DNA of 31,191 bases from JBAZOB01 sp041648895 (GCA_041648895.1 JBAZOB010000012.1:1-31191), one strand, 5' to 3'. Positions 7,673 through 16,788 are shown, counted from the first letter of the stretch. Translations and numbers: made by a program. The notes: generated by a model from the letters alone, not told the origin.

Positions 7673-10600
7673 ATGAATGATTTCGATAAAAAACTAGACC
7701 AATCAATCCAATCAAATAATTTTGATCATCACGATCAAAATATGTCGGATGAAGAAAAAGACCTCCTAAAGGTGGGGGAGCAAATTAATCGGGCTAAATC
7801 GACCGATGTTCAAGATAATCCTCAATTTAAAGATAAACTGTTTAGTCAATTAATGGAAAAACGAAAGAAAGCGGTTAAAGCGATTGAGACTAAAGAAACA
7901 ACTGGGAATAATTATTGGTCGTCATTTATTAACATCTGGCGGACCAAAAAATGGGTGCCAGCAGCGGCCGGTTTGATGTTGGTGGTATTGGTAGTGTCAT
8001 TATTGTATTGGTTGCCGGGTGCCAATCAGGGCGACCAGATTGTGATTCCCAAGGCGCTGGCGGAGGAGAGCTTTGAATTGAAGGCGACCAAGATGGATTC
8101 AGCCGGAATTGACGTGGAGAGTGATTTTTCCCTGACGGCTAAAGTGGAGGTGTCACTCAACCAGATTAAGGATAATTTGGCCATCAATCCGGCGGTAGAT
8201 TATAAAATTGATCAGACAGATAGTCACAATTTTTTGATTGATATTAATAATGAACTTACTCCCAATCAGATTTATCAGATTACCCTGCAAACCAATTTGG
8301 ATGATGGCAAAAATAAACAGCTAAGTTGGGCTTACCAAGTCAAAGATGAATTCAAAGTCATATCGACCATTCCGGCCAACAATGAGATCGAAAAAAAGAA
8401 TGGCGTGCCGGCCGATACGGGGATTGAGATTACTTTCAGTCATGCCAATTTTACCGACTGGGAGAGTCATTGGCAGATGTGGCCGGAAACTTCGGGCTAT
8501 TTTGAAAAACATAATAATACTTTAGTTTTTGTGCCAGATTCGTTGAATTATGAAACATATTACAAGATTACAATTGATAAAGATTTCGGTCTCTCTGGTT
8601 CCAGCCAGACTTTGGGAGAGGATTATACTTTAGATTTCATGGTCGGCACCTCGGAAGACGAATATATGTATGGGGCCGAATGGTATTTTGAAAAGGAAAT
8701 GGTATATTTTTCGCCTCTGGATACACCGGCGGTTAGTCTGTATGCCTATGGGCGCGACAACCCGGAGCCGACGGAAGTGCCGGCGCGAGTTTATCAACTG
8801 GATTCGTATGATAAATACCTGGAAGTGACTCGGTGGTATGATCAGATTCCCACCTGGGCCAGTCAGGCCCGCCAAAATAATTTATATGACACCGGCACTT
8901 TGACAAAAGTAATGGATTTTACCGCTCCTCTTTCAGAATTCGATTATCAAGATTATTTAGTGTTACCGGATAAGTTGGCGGTGGGATACTATCTGCTGGA
9001 AGCGGAATTGTTTGGTGAAAAACATCAGTTGTTAATGCAAATTACTAATTTGGATAGCTATGTGTCGATCACGCGCACGCAGTCGATTGTCTGGGTGGCA
9101 GATTTGACCAATCCCGCGGCGGAATTAACTGCTTTGGTCAAAATATTGGATAGTAATTATCAATACACCTCCGACAATCAGGGCTTGGCCGTCTTTGACA
9201 CCCCGGCCGAAATTGTGGCCGACGAAAACTATAGTTTTTATCTGCAAATTGAGGCCAATGATCAAACTTTATTTTTGCCCATCAATCAAGACCGGCGATA
9301 TTATTATGGGACCAGCGAGGCGGCGGAAAATTATTGGCATTATCTTTATCTGGATCGAGAGGTGTATCATCCCAGTGATAAATTGAGTTTCTGGGGCACC
9401 ATCAAACCACGCTCCAAAAATGATCCAGTAATTAATGAATTGCAGCTCAAAATCAGCAAGGGCATGGAGGAAATGGTTTATCAAAATTTAACCGTGAATG
9501 TTAATAGTGATGGCTATTTCAGTGGGGAAATTGATTTAGATAATTATCATCCTGATTATTATTATTTTGAATTAACCAGCGACGATATTACTTATCTGTA
9601 TGAGAGTTTCTCGGTGGAAGATTACATAAAACCGGCCTATAAAATCGAGATTCAACCGGAAAAAATATTGCAATTGGCGGATGAACCGGTGAGATTGAAT
9701 ATCCAAACAATTGGTTTTGAAAATACCCCGATCCCGAACGTGGAATTAAAATACAGTTATGATTATGAAAATTACTATTCTCTAACTACTGATAAACAAG
9801 GTCAGGCGCAGGTGAGCGTTGATTATCAGCCACATTTTTCTTGTCTGGAAAATGATTATTACTACGGTTGTTATGATGACTCTCTCCGGGCCGAATTTAC
9901 GCCCACCCGGGCCGAGGAGGGGCAAATTGCCGCCACCAGCTATGTCACGATCGTCCCGTCAGCATTGGATCTGGCGGTTGATAGTCAATACGAGAAGAAC
10001 GAACAACAACTGAAATATACTGTGCAGGCAAATTGGATTGATTTTGATCGCTGCAATCTGGAGCATAAAAATTGTGATGATTATGAAGGATACGCGGGCG
10101 AAGTGGCGGCCAACCGATCAATAAAATTGAAGTTGATCAAAGATCACTGGGAAAAAACACCAACCGACAAAAGCTATGACTATATTAATAAACGGACTAT
10201 TCAGAATTATGATTATAATAATGTGGAAGAAGTGGTAGAAGAAGTGGTGGCAACGACTGACGAACAAGGTAAATATGAATATGTTTTAAGTAATCTGGAT
10301 CAAAATTTTGGTTATCGATTGGTGGCCGAGATCGCTGATGATCAAGGCCGAATCAATAAGGATGCGAATTATTTTAACGGTTATTATTATGGGTTGTATT
10401 CGTCAAATGACAGCGAATATCTGATTGTTAACCACAATAAAAAGAAAGGGGATAATTGGGAACAATATTACGACTTGGGTGAAAAAATTGATCTGGAGGT
10501 GGTGCCGAGTGAGGAAACTGAGGCGGCCAATATTGGCAATGAATATTTATTTACTTTGATGCAAAACGGTTTGCAAAAATATAACCGACAAATTGAACCG

Positions 10601-12904
10601 AATTTTTCATTTGATTTTACAGAAGATCATATCCCCAATGTCTACGCGGGGGCGGTAGTTTTTGACGGGCAAAAATTTTCGCAGGCGACTTTCACTGACC
10701 ATATGAATGATTTTCGATTTAATTATGAAAGTAAAAACATTAATTTTGAAATTAAGACTGATAAAGAAGTATATGAGCCGGGCGACGAGGTAGTTTTAGA
10801 CATTACCAGCAAAGATAATCAAGGGCAATCCTTGGCAGCCAATAACAATATTTCTCTTGTCGATGAGGCGTACTATCAATTGTATGATACGGGCCGGATT
10901 AAGAAAATTGCTAGTAATTTATATGAGATATTGCAAGCGGGGATATTGGCTGAACATGTGCGCAGTGATAGGTTTATTGAATGGGAAAAACAATTGGGGG
11001 GCGGAGGTGGGATGCGCGATGATTTTGCCGACGTGGCTTTGTTTACCACTTTGGATACGGATAAAAATGGGCACGGGCAAGTTAAATTTACTTTGCCGGA
11101 CAATATCACTTCCTGGCGGATAAATTTGCAGGGTATCAATGAGGATAATTATGCTGGTTGGCAGGTAGGGCATATTAATGTCACTAAAGATATCTACGTT
11201 GATTATGTTTTGAATAATACCTATTTGGTCAATGACCAGCCGGTGATTCAGATCCGGACTTTTGGGCAGGATCTGAAAGATGATGACCAATTAAAAATTA
11301 ATATTAAAAGTGATAGTTTGAAAATTAATGACGATTTAACAGCAACGGCGGGCGAGATTGTCGATTGGATTATGCCGGCTTTGAGTTTGGGCGAGCATGA
11401 TCTGGTAATTACTGTCGACAATGGCCGCAGTCAGGACGCGGTGAAAAGAACTTTTAAGGTGATGTCTAGCTATTATTCACAGCCAACTTTCGAGTATTAT
11501 GATTTGAGTAATGATCTTAAATTGACTAGCGAGGATGATAGTCGGGTGGATGTACAATTCTATAACAAAAACGCGGGAGAATATTATTATCAATTGAATT
11601 TGCAATATCAAAATGGTGACCGGATTGATCAGAAAGTGGCTAGAAATCTATCCATGAACTTGCTCAATGAATATTTTGGCGAGAATAATCCGGTGGAGCA
11701 ATTGAGTTTGACAGATTATCAAAGCGCCGATGGTGGTTTATCGCTGCTCCCCTATTCATCGAGTGATCTGGAATTGAGCGCCAAATTGAGTGGCCTATTG
11801 CCTAACGATAGCGTCAACAAGCAAATTTTGATTGAATATTTTAATCGGCAGGCAACCAGTAAGGAAAATAATACGGCGGAAGTGATTCAGGCGTTGTATG
11901 GTTTGGCTTCATTGGGACAACCAGTTTTGACCAACATTAATTATTGGGTGGGTAATCCGGATATTAGCACAACAGATCGATTGTATCTGGCGCTGGCGGC
12001 GGAAAGATTGGGAGCCGCGCAGTTAGCTTATAGTATTTTAAATGGTATTTTGACGGAAGTTGGACAAGAATCGGAACAGGTGGCGTATCTGGAGATGGGC
12101 AATGAGGTGGATAATATTGAAACTACGGCTTTGGCCACAGTTTTGGCGGGGCGACTGGATCATCCCCATAAAGAAAAAATGTGGAATTATATTGATAGTC
12201 AATACGACCAGGATGTGTATATTTTGTGGGATAAAATTGACTATATTTATTCCGTTCTGACTCAAGCTGGTTTGGATAACATTGATAGTAGTTTTGAATA
12301 TCTAGTGGCCGGCCAGAAAAAGAAAGTGGAATTGACTAAAGGTGATAATTTTGGCTTAAGTTTATCTAAAGATGAGTTATCACAGATTTCGTTTACCAAT
12401 ATCCAAGGTGAAATAGCCGTGATTTTGGAAAAGGAAAGTCGGGGGCAGATTGATACGGCTAAGAACGACGAACATCTTGGTATCAGTCGCGGTTACTATG
12501 TTGATGGTCAACCGGCGGACAATTTTAGTGAAGGTGATTTGATTGAAGTGCGGATTTATCCGGGAATAAATGATGGCGCTCTGCAGGGTAGTTATGAAAT
12601 TCGCGATATTTTGCCCAGCGGCTTGAAGCCGGTGACTCGCACTTATCCGACTGATCCATACTATTATTCCGCCGCCGAGCAATGCCAAATTTATTATCCA
12701 TATGATATTCTCGGTCAAAAAGTCAGCCTGCTCATCTGGGACGATTGGCGCGCCAATTGGTGCGGTAAAGACTATATCAGTTATTTCGCCCGCGTGAGCA
12801 ACAAAGGGCAGTACCAAGTGGAACCAGTCACATTGTATTATAGTGACGACCCGAGCATTAAAGCGATCAGCGCGGAGGCGAAAGAGACGATTGGAATTGA
12901 ATAA
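7673..12904 (+). CDS. anti-sigma-like / bacterial alpha-2-macroglobulin fusion membrane protein
   Basis: 1743 residues. Residues 1-72 are charged and helical (DEEKDLLKVGEQINRA ... FKDKLFSQLMEKRKK), like the cytoplasmic heads of anti-sigma factors. One membrane helix spans about 96-114, with positive charges before it, placing the rest outside. Two SbsA/Big_5-like Ig domains follow (about 125-330; STIPANNEIEKKNGVPADTG). Next come macroglobulin domains with family hallmarks: LYLDREVYHPSDKLSFWGTI (about 558), VYEPGDEVVLDI (about 1030), SLVDEAYYQLYD (about 1061) and TDKNGHGQVKFTLPDNITSW (about 1130). A helical thioester-domain equivalent and a C-terminal macroglobulin domain (about 1600-1743) end it. 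Where thioester members have CxEQ, this one reads NGDRIDQ (1314-1320), so no thioester can form. Family role: protease trapping at the cell surface. Its place 46 bases after an ECF-like sigma gene suggests signalling. A terminator follows. The anti-sigma assignment is less certain than the macroglobulin one. Confidence 0.88.
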   Translation: MNDFDKKLDQSIQSNNFDHHDQNMSDEEKDLLKVGEQINRAKSTDVQDNPQFKDKLFSQLMEKRKKAVKAIETKETTGNNYWSSFINIWRTKKWVPAAAGLMLVVLVVSLLYWLPGANQGDQIVIPKALAEESFELKATKMDSAGIDVESDFSLTAKVEVSLNQIKDNLAINPAVDYKIDQTDSHNFLIDINNELTPNQIYQITLQTNLDDGKNKQLSWAYQVKDEFKVISTIPANNEIEKKNGVPADTGIEITFSHANFTDWESHWQMWPETSGYFEKHNNTLVFVPDSLNYETYYKITIDKDFGLSGSSQTLGEDYTLDFMVGTSEDEYMYGAEWYFEKEMVYFSPLDTPAVSLYAYGRDNPEPTEVPARVYQLDSYDKYLEVTRWYDQIPTWASQARQNNLYDTGTLTKVMDFTAPLSEFDYQDYLVLPDKLAVGYYLLEAELFGEKHQLLMQITNLDSYVSITRTQSIVWVADLTNPAAELTALVKILDSNYQYTSDNQGLAVFDTPAEIVADENYSFYLQIEANDQTLFLPINQDRRYYYGTSEAAENYWHYLYLDREVYHPSDKLSFWGTIKPRSKNDPVINELQLKISKGMEEMVYQNLTVNVNSDGYFSGEIDLDNYHPDYYYFELTSDDITYLYESFSVEDYIKPAYKIEIQPEKILQLADEPVRLNIQTIGFENTPIPNVELKYSYDYENYYSLTTDKQGQAQVSVDYQPHFSCLENDYYYGCYDDSLRAEFTPTRAEEGQIAATSYVTIVPSALDLAVDSQYEKNEQQLKYTVQANWIDFDRCNLEHKNCDDYEGYAGEVAANRSIKLKLIKDHWEKTPTDKSYDYINKRTIQNYDYNNVEEVVEEVVATTDEQGKYEYVLSNLDQNFGYRLVAEIADDQGRINKDANYFNGYYYGLYSSNDSEYLIVNHNKKKGDNWEQYYDLGEKIDLEVVPSEETEAANIGNEYLFTLMQNGLQKYNRQIEPNFSFDFTEDHIPNVYAGAVVFDGQKFSQATFTDHMNDFRFNYESKNINFEIKTDKEVYEPGDEVVLDITSKDNQGQSLAANNNISLVDEAYYQLYDTGRIKKIASNLYEILQAGILAEHVRSDRFIEWEKQLGGGGGMRDDFADVALFTTLDTDKNGHGQVKFTLPDNITSWRINLQGINEDNYAGWQVGHINVTKDIYVDYVLNNTYLVNDQPVIQIRTFGQDLKDDDQLKINIKSDSLKINDDLTATAGEIVDWIMPALSLGEHDLVITVDNGRSQDAVKRTFKVMSSYYSQPTFEYYDLSNDLKLTSEDDSRVDVQFYNKNAGEYYYQLNLQYQNGDRIDQKVARNLSMNLLNEYFGENNPVEQLSLTDYQSADGGLSLLPYSSSDLELSAKLSGLLPNDSVNKQILIEYFNRQATSKENNTAEVIQALYGLASLGQPVLTNINYWVGNPDISTTDRLYLALAAERLGAAQLAYSILNGILTEVGQESEQVAYLEMGNEVDNIETTALATVLAGRLDHPHKEKMWNYIDSQYDQDVYILWDKIDYIYSVLTQAGLDNIDSSFEYLVAGQKKKVELTKGDNFGLSLSKDELSQISFTNIQGEIAVILEKESRGQIDTAKNDEHLGISRGYYVDGQPADNFSEGDLIEVRIYPGINDGALQGSYEIRDILPSGLKPVTRTYPTDPYYYSAAEQCQIYYPYDILGQKVSLLIWDDWRANWCGKDYISYFARVSNKGQYQVEPVTLYYSDDPSIKAISAEAKETIGIE

Positions 12905-12921
12905 TTATTAAATAACAAAAA

Positions 12922-12990
12922 ATCCCCGGTGGTTTTTGGGAAAACAAATAAAATAAATATTTGCTTTCCCCCATCGGGGCTTATTTTTTT
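12922..12990 (+). terminator. long intrinsic terminator after the macroglobulin gene
   Basis: An imperfect long hairpin (CCCCGGTGG...ACAAATA pairing with TATTTG...CCATCGGGG) spans about 12924-12979 and is followed by TTATTTTTTT. It lies 20 bases after the stop at 12904. The stretch 12991-13142 beyond it is AT-rich, with only a weak GATTCTA/TAGAATC inverted pair (13090-13096, 13116-13122). Confidence 0.85.
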
Positions 12991-13142
12991 ATCACTCCTT
13001 TCTTTTTATTTTTGCCGGATATTTTTTGGTTTTTTTCTTCTTTCCGGCAAAAGAAGAAAAAAATTATTTTTATATTAAATCAGTACTTAGATTCTAATTT
13101 TTTTGGTAGAAAAACTAGAATCCTTTCCTGAATTATCTTAAA

Positions 13143-13516
13143 AAAAAGACGGCAGGCCCACATGGAGACCCCTCAACCATGGGGAAAGAACCATGGGACC
13201 TGCCTAAAGGGCTTAAGGTGACAATTACAGAAATTACCTGTCTTGCCCAAGGAGCAGGTAACTCTGCTTATTAAAAAGCGATAATTTTCCCATTGAAACT
13301 GGGCGGGTAAAATCATCGCCACTATTTCTAACCCCACTTGCACCGGCCGGCTACTTTTTTGGCGCTTTTCATCAGGCCGGGACTCCCTCCAAAAAAAGAT
13401 TAAAAGAAAGAATGAGAGCAAAAAGGAGGGGCAAGTGGGGTAGAGAGAGAAAGGGAGGTAATTTGATAAACTCACTCTGTTTTGTCTTGGTCAAACCAGG
13501 GCAAAACAGAGTTTTT
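13143..13516 (+). ncRNA. candidate structured non-coding RNA, family not recognised
   Basis: This non-coding stretch is packed with helices on one strand and ends in an intrinsic terminator. Stem 1: GGCAGG (13151-13156) with CCTGCC (13199-13204), with further pairing inside. Stem 2: TTACCTG with CAGGTAA (13234-13261). Stem 3: GCGAT...TTTTCCC with GGGTAAAATCATCGC (13278-13319). Stem 4: CCCCACTTGC (13332-13341) with GCAAGTGGGG (13431-13440), perfect over 10 bp and enclosing GGCC/GGCC and CCTCC/GGAGG helices. The terminator fixes the plus strand as the transcribed one. A weak TAGAAT at 13116-13121 could be its -10. I found no RNase P, tmRNA, SRP or 6S signature. The 100-codon frame on the other strand (13173-13475) shows no protein features. 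The size, about 370 nt, fits the large structured RNAs. The helices are seen; that it is a functional RNA is inferred. Confidence 0.6.
13474..13516 (+). terminator. intrinsic terminator of the candidate RNA
   Basis: ACTCTGTTTTGTC (13474-13486) pairs with GGCAAAACAGAGT (13500-13512) with one G-U, directly followed by T residues. No gene lies just upstream on this strand, so it most likely ends a non-coding transcript. Confidence 0.85.
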
Positions 13517-13542
13517 ATATATAATTGTTAATTTGCGAAATA

Positions 13543-13607
13543 GCGGCGTCTTTTTTTAAATTTTCAAAAAATTAACGACAAGATGGTGAAAATTAAAAAG
13601 ACGCCGC
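13543..13607. other. strong isolated hairpin of unknown role
   Basis: GCGGCGTCTTTTT...AATTTTC (13543-13565) pairs with GAAAATTAAAAAGACGCCGC (13588-13607) around a 22-base loop. Neither strand has a T-run directly after the stem, so it is not a standard terminator. Bases 13608-13704 after it are AT-rich with no gene. Confidence 0.6.
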
Positions 13608-13704
13608 AAAAAATATTCATTTAAAAAACTTAGGTGATCAATATTAATTTACCAGGTGATAGCCAATAATGCAATTAATATGATTGGTTTTGGTTGTTTA
13701 TATC

Positions 13705-13733
13705 TTGTATTTTTTTATTAAATATGTTATAAT
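13705..13733 (+). promoter_or_regulatory. strong sigma-70 type promoter with extended -10
   Basis: TTGTAT (13705-13710) and TATAAT (13728-13733) are separated by 17 bases, and TG lies one base before the -10 (TGTTATAAT). Transcription would start near 13740 and read the membrane protein and the Clp ATPase. This is the best-formed promoter in the window. Confidence 0.8.
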
Positions 13734-13775
13734 GTTATGATAAAATAATAGTCTAAGAGGATATTGGATTTGACC

Positions 13776-14093
13776 ATGATTTCCTTTTTCAAATGGTATT
13801 ACCGGACGCAGACAACCAATCTCATCGGCAGCCTGATGGGTGTTTTTGCCATGGTGTCGGAGATTTTTGCCATTCAGATTATGATTAAGCACTTGTTTGA
13901 GCCACTATATCAGGATTACACCTATTCCGGTCGGGCCATCGGCTTTCTGATCCGCGGCGGGCGTATCATTATCGGCGCCATCGTCGAGCTAATCCTATTG
14001 ATTGTCCTGGGGTTGGTACTAATACTTTGGGTGCTTCTGCCGGTAATTATTGTTTTTAAGATTATTTACATATTTTTTACGATATGGAGTTAA
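13776..14093 (+). CDS. small membrane protein, partner of the downstream Clp ATPase
   Basis: 105 residues from the ATG at 13776. TTG codons at 13764 and 13770 are alternative starts, and AAGAGG at 13755-13760 suits the TTG at 13770 best by spacing, so the true start may be up to four codons earlier. Hydrophobic segments at about residues 16-37 and 64-100 give two or three membrane helices, joined by a short polar loop (EPLYQDYTYSGRA). No known family is recognised. It has its own strong promoter and ends 10 bases before the membrane-anchored Clp ATPase, so the two are almost certainly one operon and may form a complex in the membrane. That partnership is inferred from position only. Confidence 0.8.
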   Translation: MISFFKWYYRTQTTNLIGSLMGVFAMVSEIFAIQIMIKHLFEPLYQDYTYSGRAIGFLIRGGRIIIGAIVELILLIVLGLVLILWVLLPVIIVFKIIYIFFTIWS

Positions 14094-14103
14094 TTAATTA
14101 TCA

Positions 14104-16788
14104 ATGACTCCTTCCAAACAAAAAATTGAATTCGCCGATTGCCAAAACTGCCGGGTCAAACCGGACGGTGTTTGCCAGTATTGCGCTGGGGATCAGTTTT
14201 TGGGGAAAATTGGCGGGACGATTTTGTATTGGGGACTACCAAAGAATGCGAATTTTATTCGCAGTAGCGACTATATTCGACTGAAGAAATTGGGGCAATC
14301 AATTTTGTTTGGCGCTAATTTATTCTTTTTACTGCTAATGCTGACACTGACAGTGGTAGTAGATACTACTCGTGGCAATTTTATTTTTTACAACGTCTTG
14401 CTGGTTAGCTCGCCGGCCACCCTGTTTTTTTGGGTGCTGCTGGCTTTTTTGCCAGTCACCGCTTTCAATAAATTTTATCATCAGCCAGTCGTCCGACCAG
14501 TTACTAATTTTGGACTGGCCCAGACCCATGATAGTTTGTATCAGAAAATTGATATCGCTCGGGCGTTTGACGAAGATTTGCAACTAGCGATAAATAACAC
14601 CGTGCTGCGAGCCAATGAGGCGGGAGTGTCAACTAATAACTGGCTTACGTTAGACGAGATGTTCAACCATCCGCATTTTCTCTGGTTAATTTTGAAGCTG
14701 GAGGTTGATCCCAAATCCTTGCAACAATACGTGGGGGGGCGGATCAGTAAAATGGGACGGGAAGAAAAGCGAGTTTCCTGGCCGCAAAAGTTGGATGAAT
14801 TGTTAATGATTGCCTATGTGGAAGCGGGGAAACTGGGAGCCTATGAAGTTTCCTATAATCATCTATTCTTGGCGTTGGTGACTTTGGAACCGGAAATCAG
14901 GCAGCTTTTTGAAGTGATGAATCAATCAATGGAGCAGATCACCAAGGTGTGCCTGTGGCAGGAGGAAATAAATAAACAGAACCGGCGGGTGGAAATATAT
15001 CGGGAAAAGTCCAAATTTAAACCGGTGGGGCACATGAATCGAGCCTGGACGGCGGTGCCGACGCCGGTGTTGGATATGTTTGGCCAGGACCTGACCATGA
15101 TGGCCAAATATGAAAGTCTGGAAAAATTGGTAGATCGAGAAAAAGAACTGGCCCAGGCGATGAATTTGTTGGAAAAAACTTCTAAAAATAATGTTTTGTT
15201 CGTGGGGGAATCGGGGGTGGGTAAATCAGTGATTGTCAACGGTATCGCCTATCGGATGGCGGCGGAAGATGTGCCGGATTTATTACGTGACAAACGCTTG
15301 GTATCTTTGAATGTGTCTCAATTATTCAGTTCCACCGGCAGTGGTGGGGAGAGATTGTTCTCCTCAGCGCTGGCGGAAATCATTCGAGCCAAAAATGTTA
15401 TTCTTTATATTGACGATCTGCATCTGTTGGCCGGAGTGAAAACTTCCGGCAGCGGGCCGATGGACGCACTGAGCGTGCTGTCTGATACACTCAATAAACA
15501 TCGTATTCAATTTATTGCCTCCACCAGCCCGGAGGGATATTCCAAATATATCAGCTCCTACGATCAACTGGTGAGTGATTTGACGATGATTGAGGTGCCG
15601 GAAGTGGATACCGAAACAGCGATCGCCATTATTGAATCCGACGCCTACAAGATTGAAAATGCCAATCGGGTGCTGATCAGCTATCCGGCCGTAAAATCAT
15701 CAGTCGAATTGTCGGCCGATCTGATCGCGGACAAGAAATTACCGATGAAGGCCTATGATCTGTTGCAAGAAGCGGCAATTGTGATCAAAAACAAAAACCG
15801 CCAGATCGTGACCAAAAAAGATATCGTGGAATTGTTGCAACAAAAAACCAAGGTGCCTTTGGAAACAGTGACGGAAGAAGAATCAACCACCTTACTTAAT
15901 TTGGAAAATGAATTGCACCAGCGGGTGATCGGGCAAAATACGGCCGTCAAAGAGGTGGCGGAAGCGATCAAACGGGCGCGGGTGGGGCTGAAGGATAAAA
16001 ATAAACCGATTGCTTCGTTTCTATTTGTCGGACCGACCGGTGTGGGTAAAACAGAGCTGGCTAAAAGTCTGGCGGCGATTTATTTTGGTGACGAGGAACG
16101 CATGATTCGCTTGGATATGAGTGAATATCAGGAGGTGGGCGATATTAAGAAAATCATCGGCGCGCCGCCGGGATCAGCCGAGTTTGAGGAGCGGGGATAT
16201 CTGACCGAGGGGGTAAAAAAGAATCCATTTAGTTTGGTGCTCCTAGATGAATTAGAAAAAGCCTACGCCGATATTTTAAACTTATTTTTGCAAGTATTGG
16301 ACGAGGGTAAGATCAAAGATAGTTTGGGCCGAACGGTTAAATTTAATAATTCGATCATTATTGCTACTTCCAATGCCGGTACGGGTTTGATTCAAGCGGG
16401 TATTAAAAAAAATCTGCCGGTGGAGCAGATTGAGCAGCAATTGATGGAAGAATTAAAAAAGTTTTACCGGCCGGAATTTTTAAACCGGTTTGACGGCGTG
16501 ATTATGTTTAAACCTCTAACCAATGAGGAAATCAAACAGATCGCCAAACTGATGATCGCCAAGATCAATAAAAATATGGCCAGCCAAAAGATCACCGTGG
16601 AAGTGACCGACGCGGCTCTGGATCGGTTTATTGCCGAAGGCTATAATCAAGAGTTTGGTGCCCGGGCTTTATATCGTACCTTGCAGGAAAAGGTGAAAAA
16701 CGTGATCGCGGACAAGATGCTGAAAAAAGAACTGCAGGAAGGGATGAAGTTGATTATCGAGGATGAGGGCAAGGCGAGGGTGGAGTGA
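14104..16788 (+). CDS. membrane-anchored Clp/Hsp100 AAA+ ATPase with N-terminal zinc knuckle
   Basis: 894 residues. A C-x2-C-x7-C-x2-C knuckle (C13, C16, C24, C27) precedes two membrane helices (about 66-86 and 97-118). A helical Clp N-domain-like region follows (about 140-300), then two AAA+ modules. D1 has Walker A GESGVGKS (368-375) and a Walker B ending IDDLH, with Asp438 in place of the usual catalytic Glu. D2 has GPTGVGKT (643-650), Walker B LLDE (D715, E716), a sensor-1 ATSN and the arginine-finger region FYRPEFLNRFD. The 275-residue Walker-to-Walker distance leaves no room for a ClpB/ClpC middle domain. The IGF/VGF loop that docks ClpP is not visible between ATSNAG and RPEF. Family role: ATP-driven protein unfolding or remodelling. 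Here this would occur at the membrane, probably without ClpP. It is co-transcribed with the small membrane protein just upstream. Its last two codons and stop lie in an inverted repeat. Confidence 0.9.
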   Translation: MTPSKQKIEFADCQNCRVKPDGVCQYCAGDQFLGKIGGTILYWGLPKNANFIRSSDYIRLKKLGQSILFGANLFFLLLMLTLTVVVDTTRGNFIFYNVLLVSSPATLFFWVLLAFLPVTAFNKFYHQPVVRPVTNFGLAQTHDSLYQKIDIARAFDEDLQLAINNTVLRANEAGVSTNNWLTLDEMFNHPHFLWLILKLEVDPKSLQQYVGGRISKMGREEKRVSWPQKLDELLMIAYVEAGKLGAYEVSYNHLFLALVTLEPEIRQLFEVMNQSMEQITKVCLWQEEINKQNRRVEIYREKSKFKPVGHMNRAWTAVPTPVLDMFGQDLTMMAKYESLEKLVDREKELAQAMNLLEKTSKNNVLFVGESGVGKSVIVNGIAYRMAAEDVPDLLRDKRLVSLNVSQLFSSTGSGGERLFSSALAEIIRAKNVILYIDDLHLLAGVKTSGSGPMDALSVLSDTLNKHRIQFIASTSPEGYSKYISSYDQLVSDLTMIEVPEVDTETAIAIIESDAYKIENANRVLISYPAVKSSVELSADLIADKKLPMKAYDLLQEAAIVIKNKNRQIVTKKDIVELLQQKTKVPLETVTEEESTTLLNLENELHQRVIGQNTAVKEVAEAIKRARVGLKDKNKPIASFLFVGPTGVGKTELAKSLAAIYFGDEERMIRLDMSEYQEVGDIKKIIGAPPGSAEFEERGYLTEGVKKNPFSLVLLDELEKAYADILNLFLQVLDEGKIKDSLGRTVKFNNSIIIATSNAGTGLIQAGIKKNLPVEQIEQQLMEELKKFYRPEFLNRFDGVIMFKPLTNEEIKQIAKLMIAKINKNMASQKITVEVTDAALDRFIAEGYNQEFGARALYRTLQEKVKNVIADKMLKKELQEGMKLIIEDEGKARVE

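Noticed and set aside
13369..13375. CTGATGA on the minus strand as a hammerhead ribozyme core
   Set aside because: The matching GAAA and the required third stem are not present nearby.
13173..13475. 100-codon frame on the minus strand in the candidate RNA region
   Set aside because: No ribosome binding site or recognisable domain, and it runs across the paired stems and antisense to the terminated transcript.
13143..13516. Known housekeeping RNA (RNase P, tmRNA, SRP, 6S)
   Set aside because: GAGGAAAGTCC, a tRNA-like T-loop end, GGAAGGAAGCAGC and a 6S-type central bubble were looked for by eye on both strands and not found; a covariance search could overturn this.
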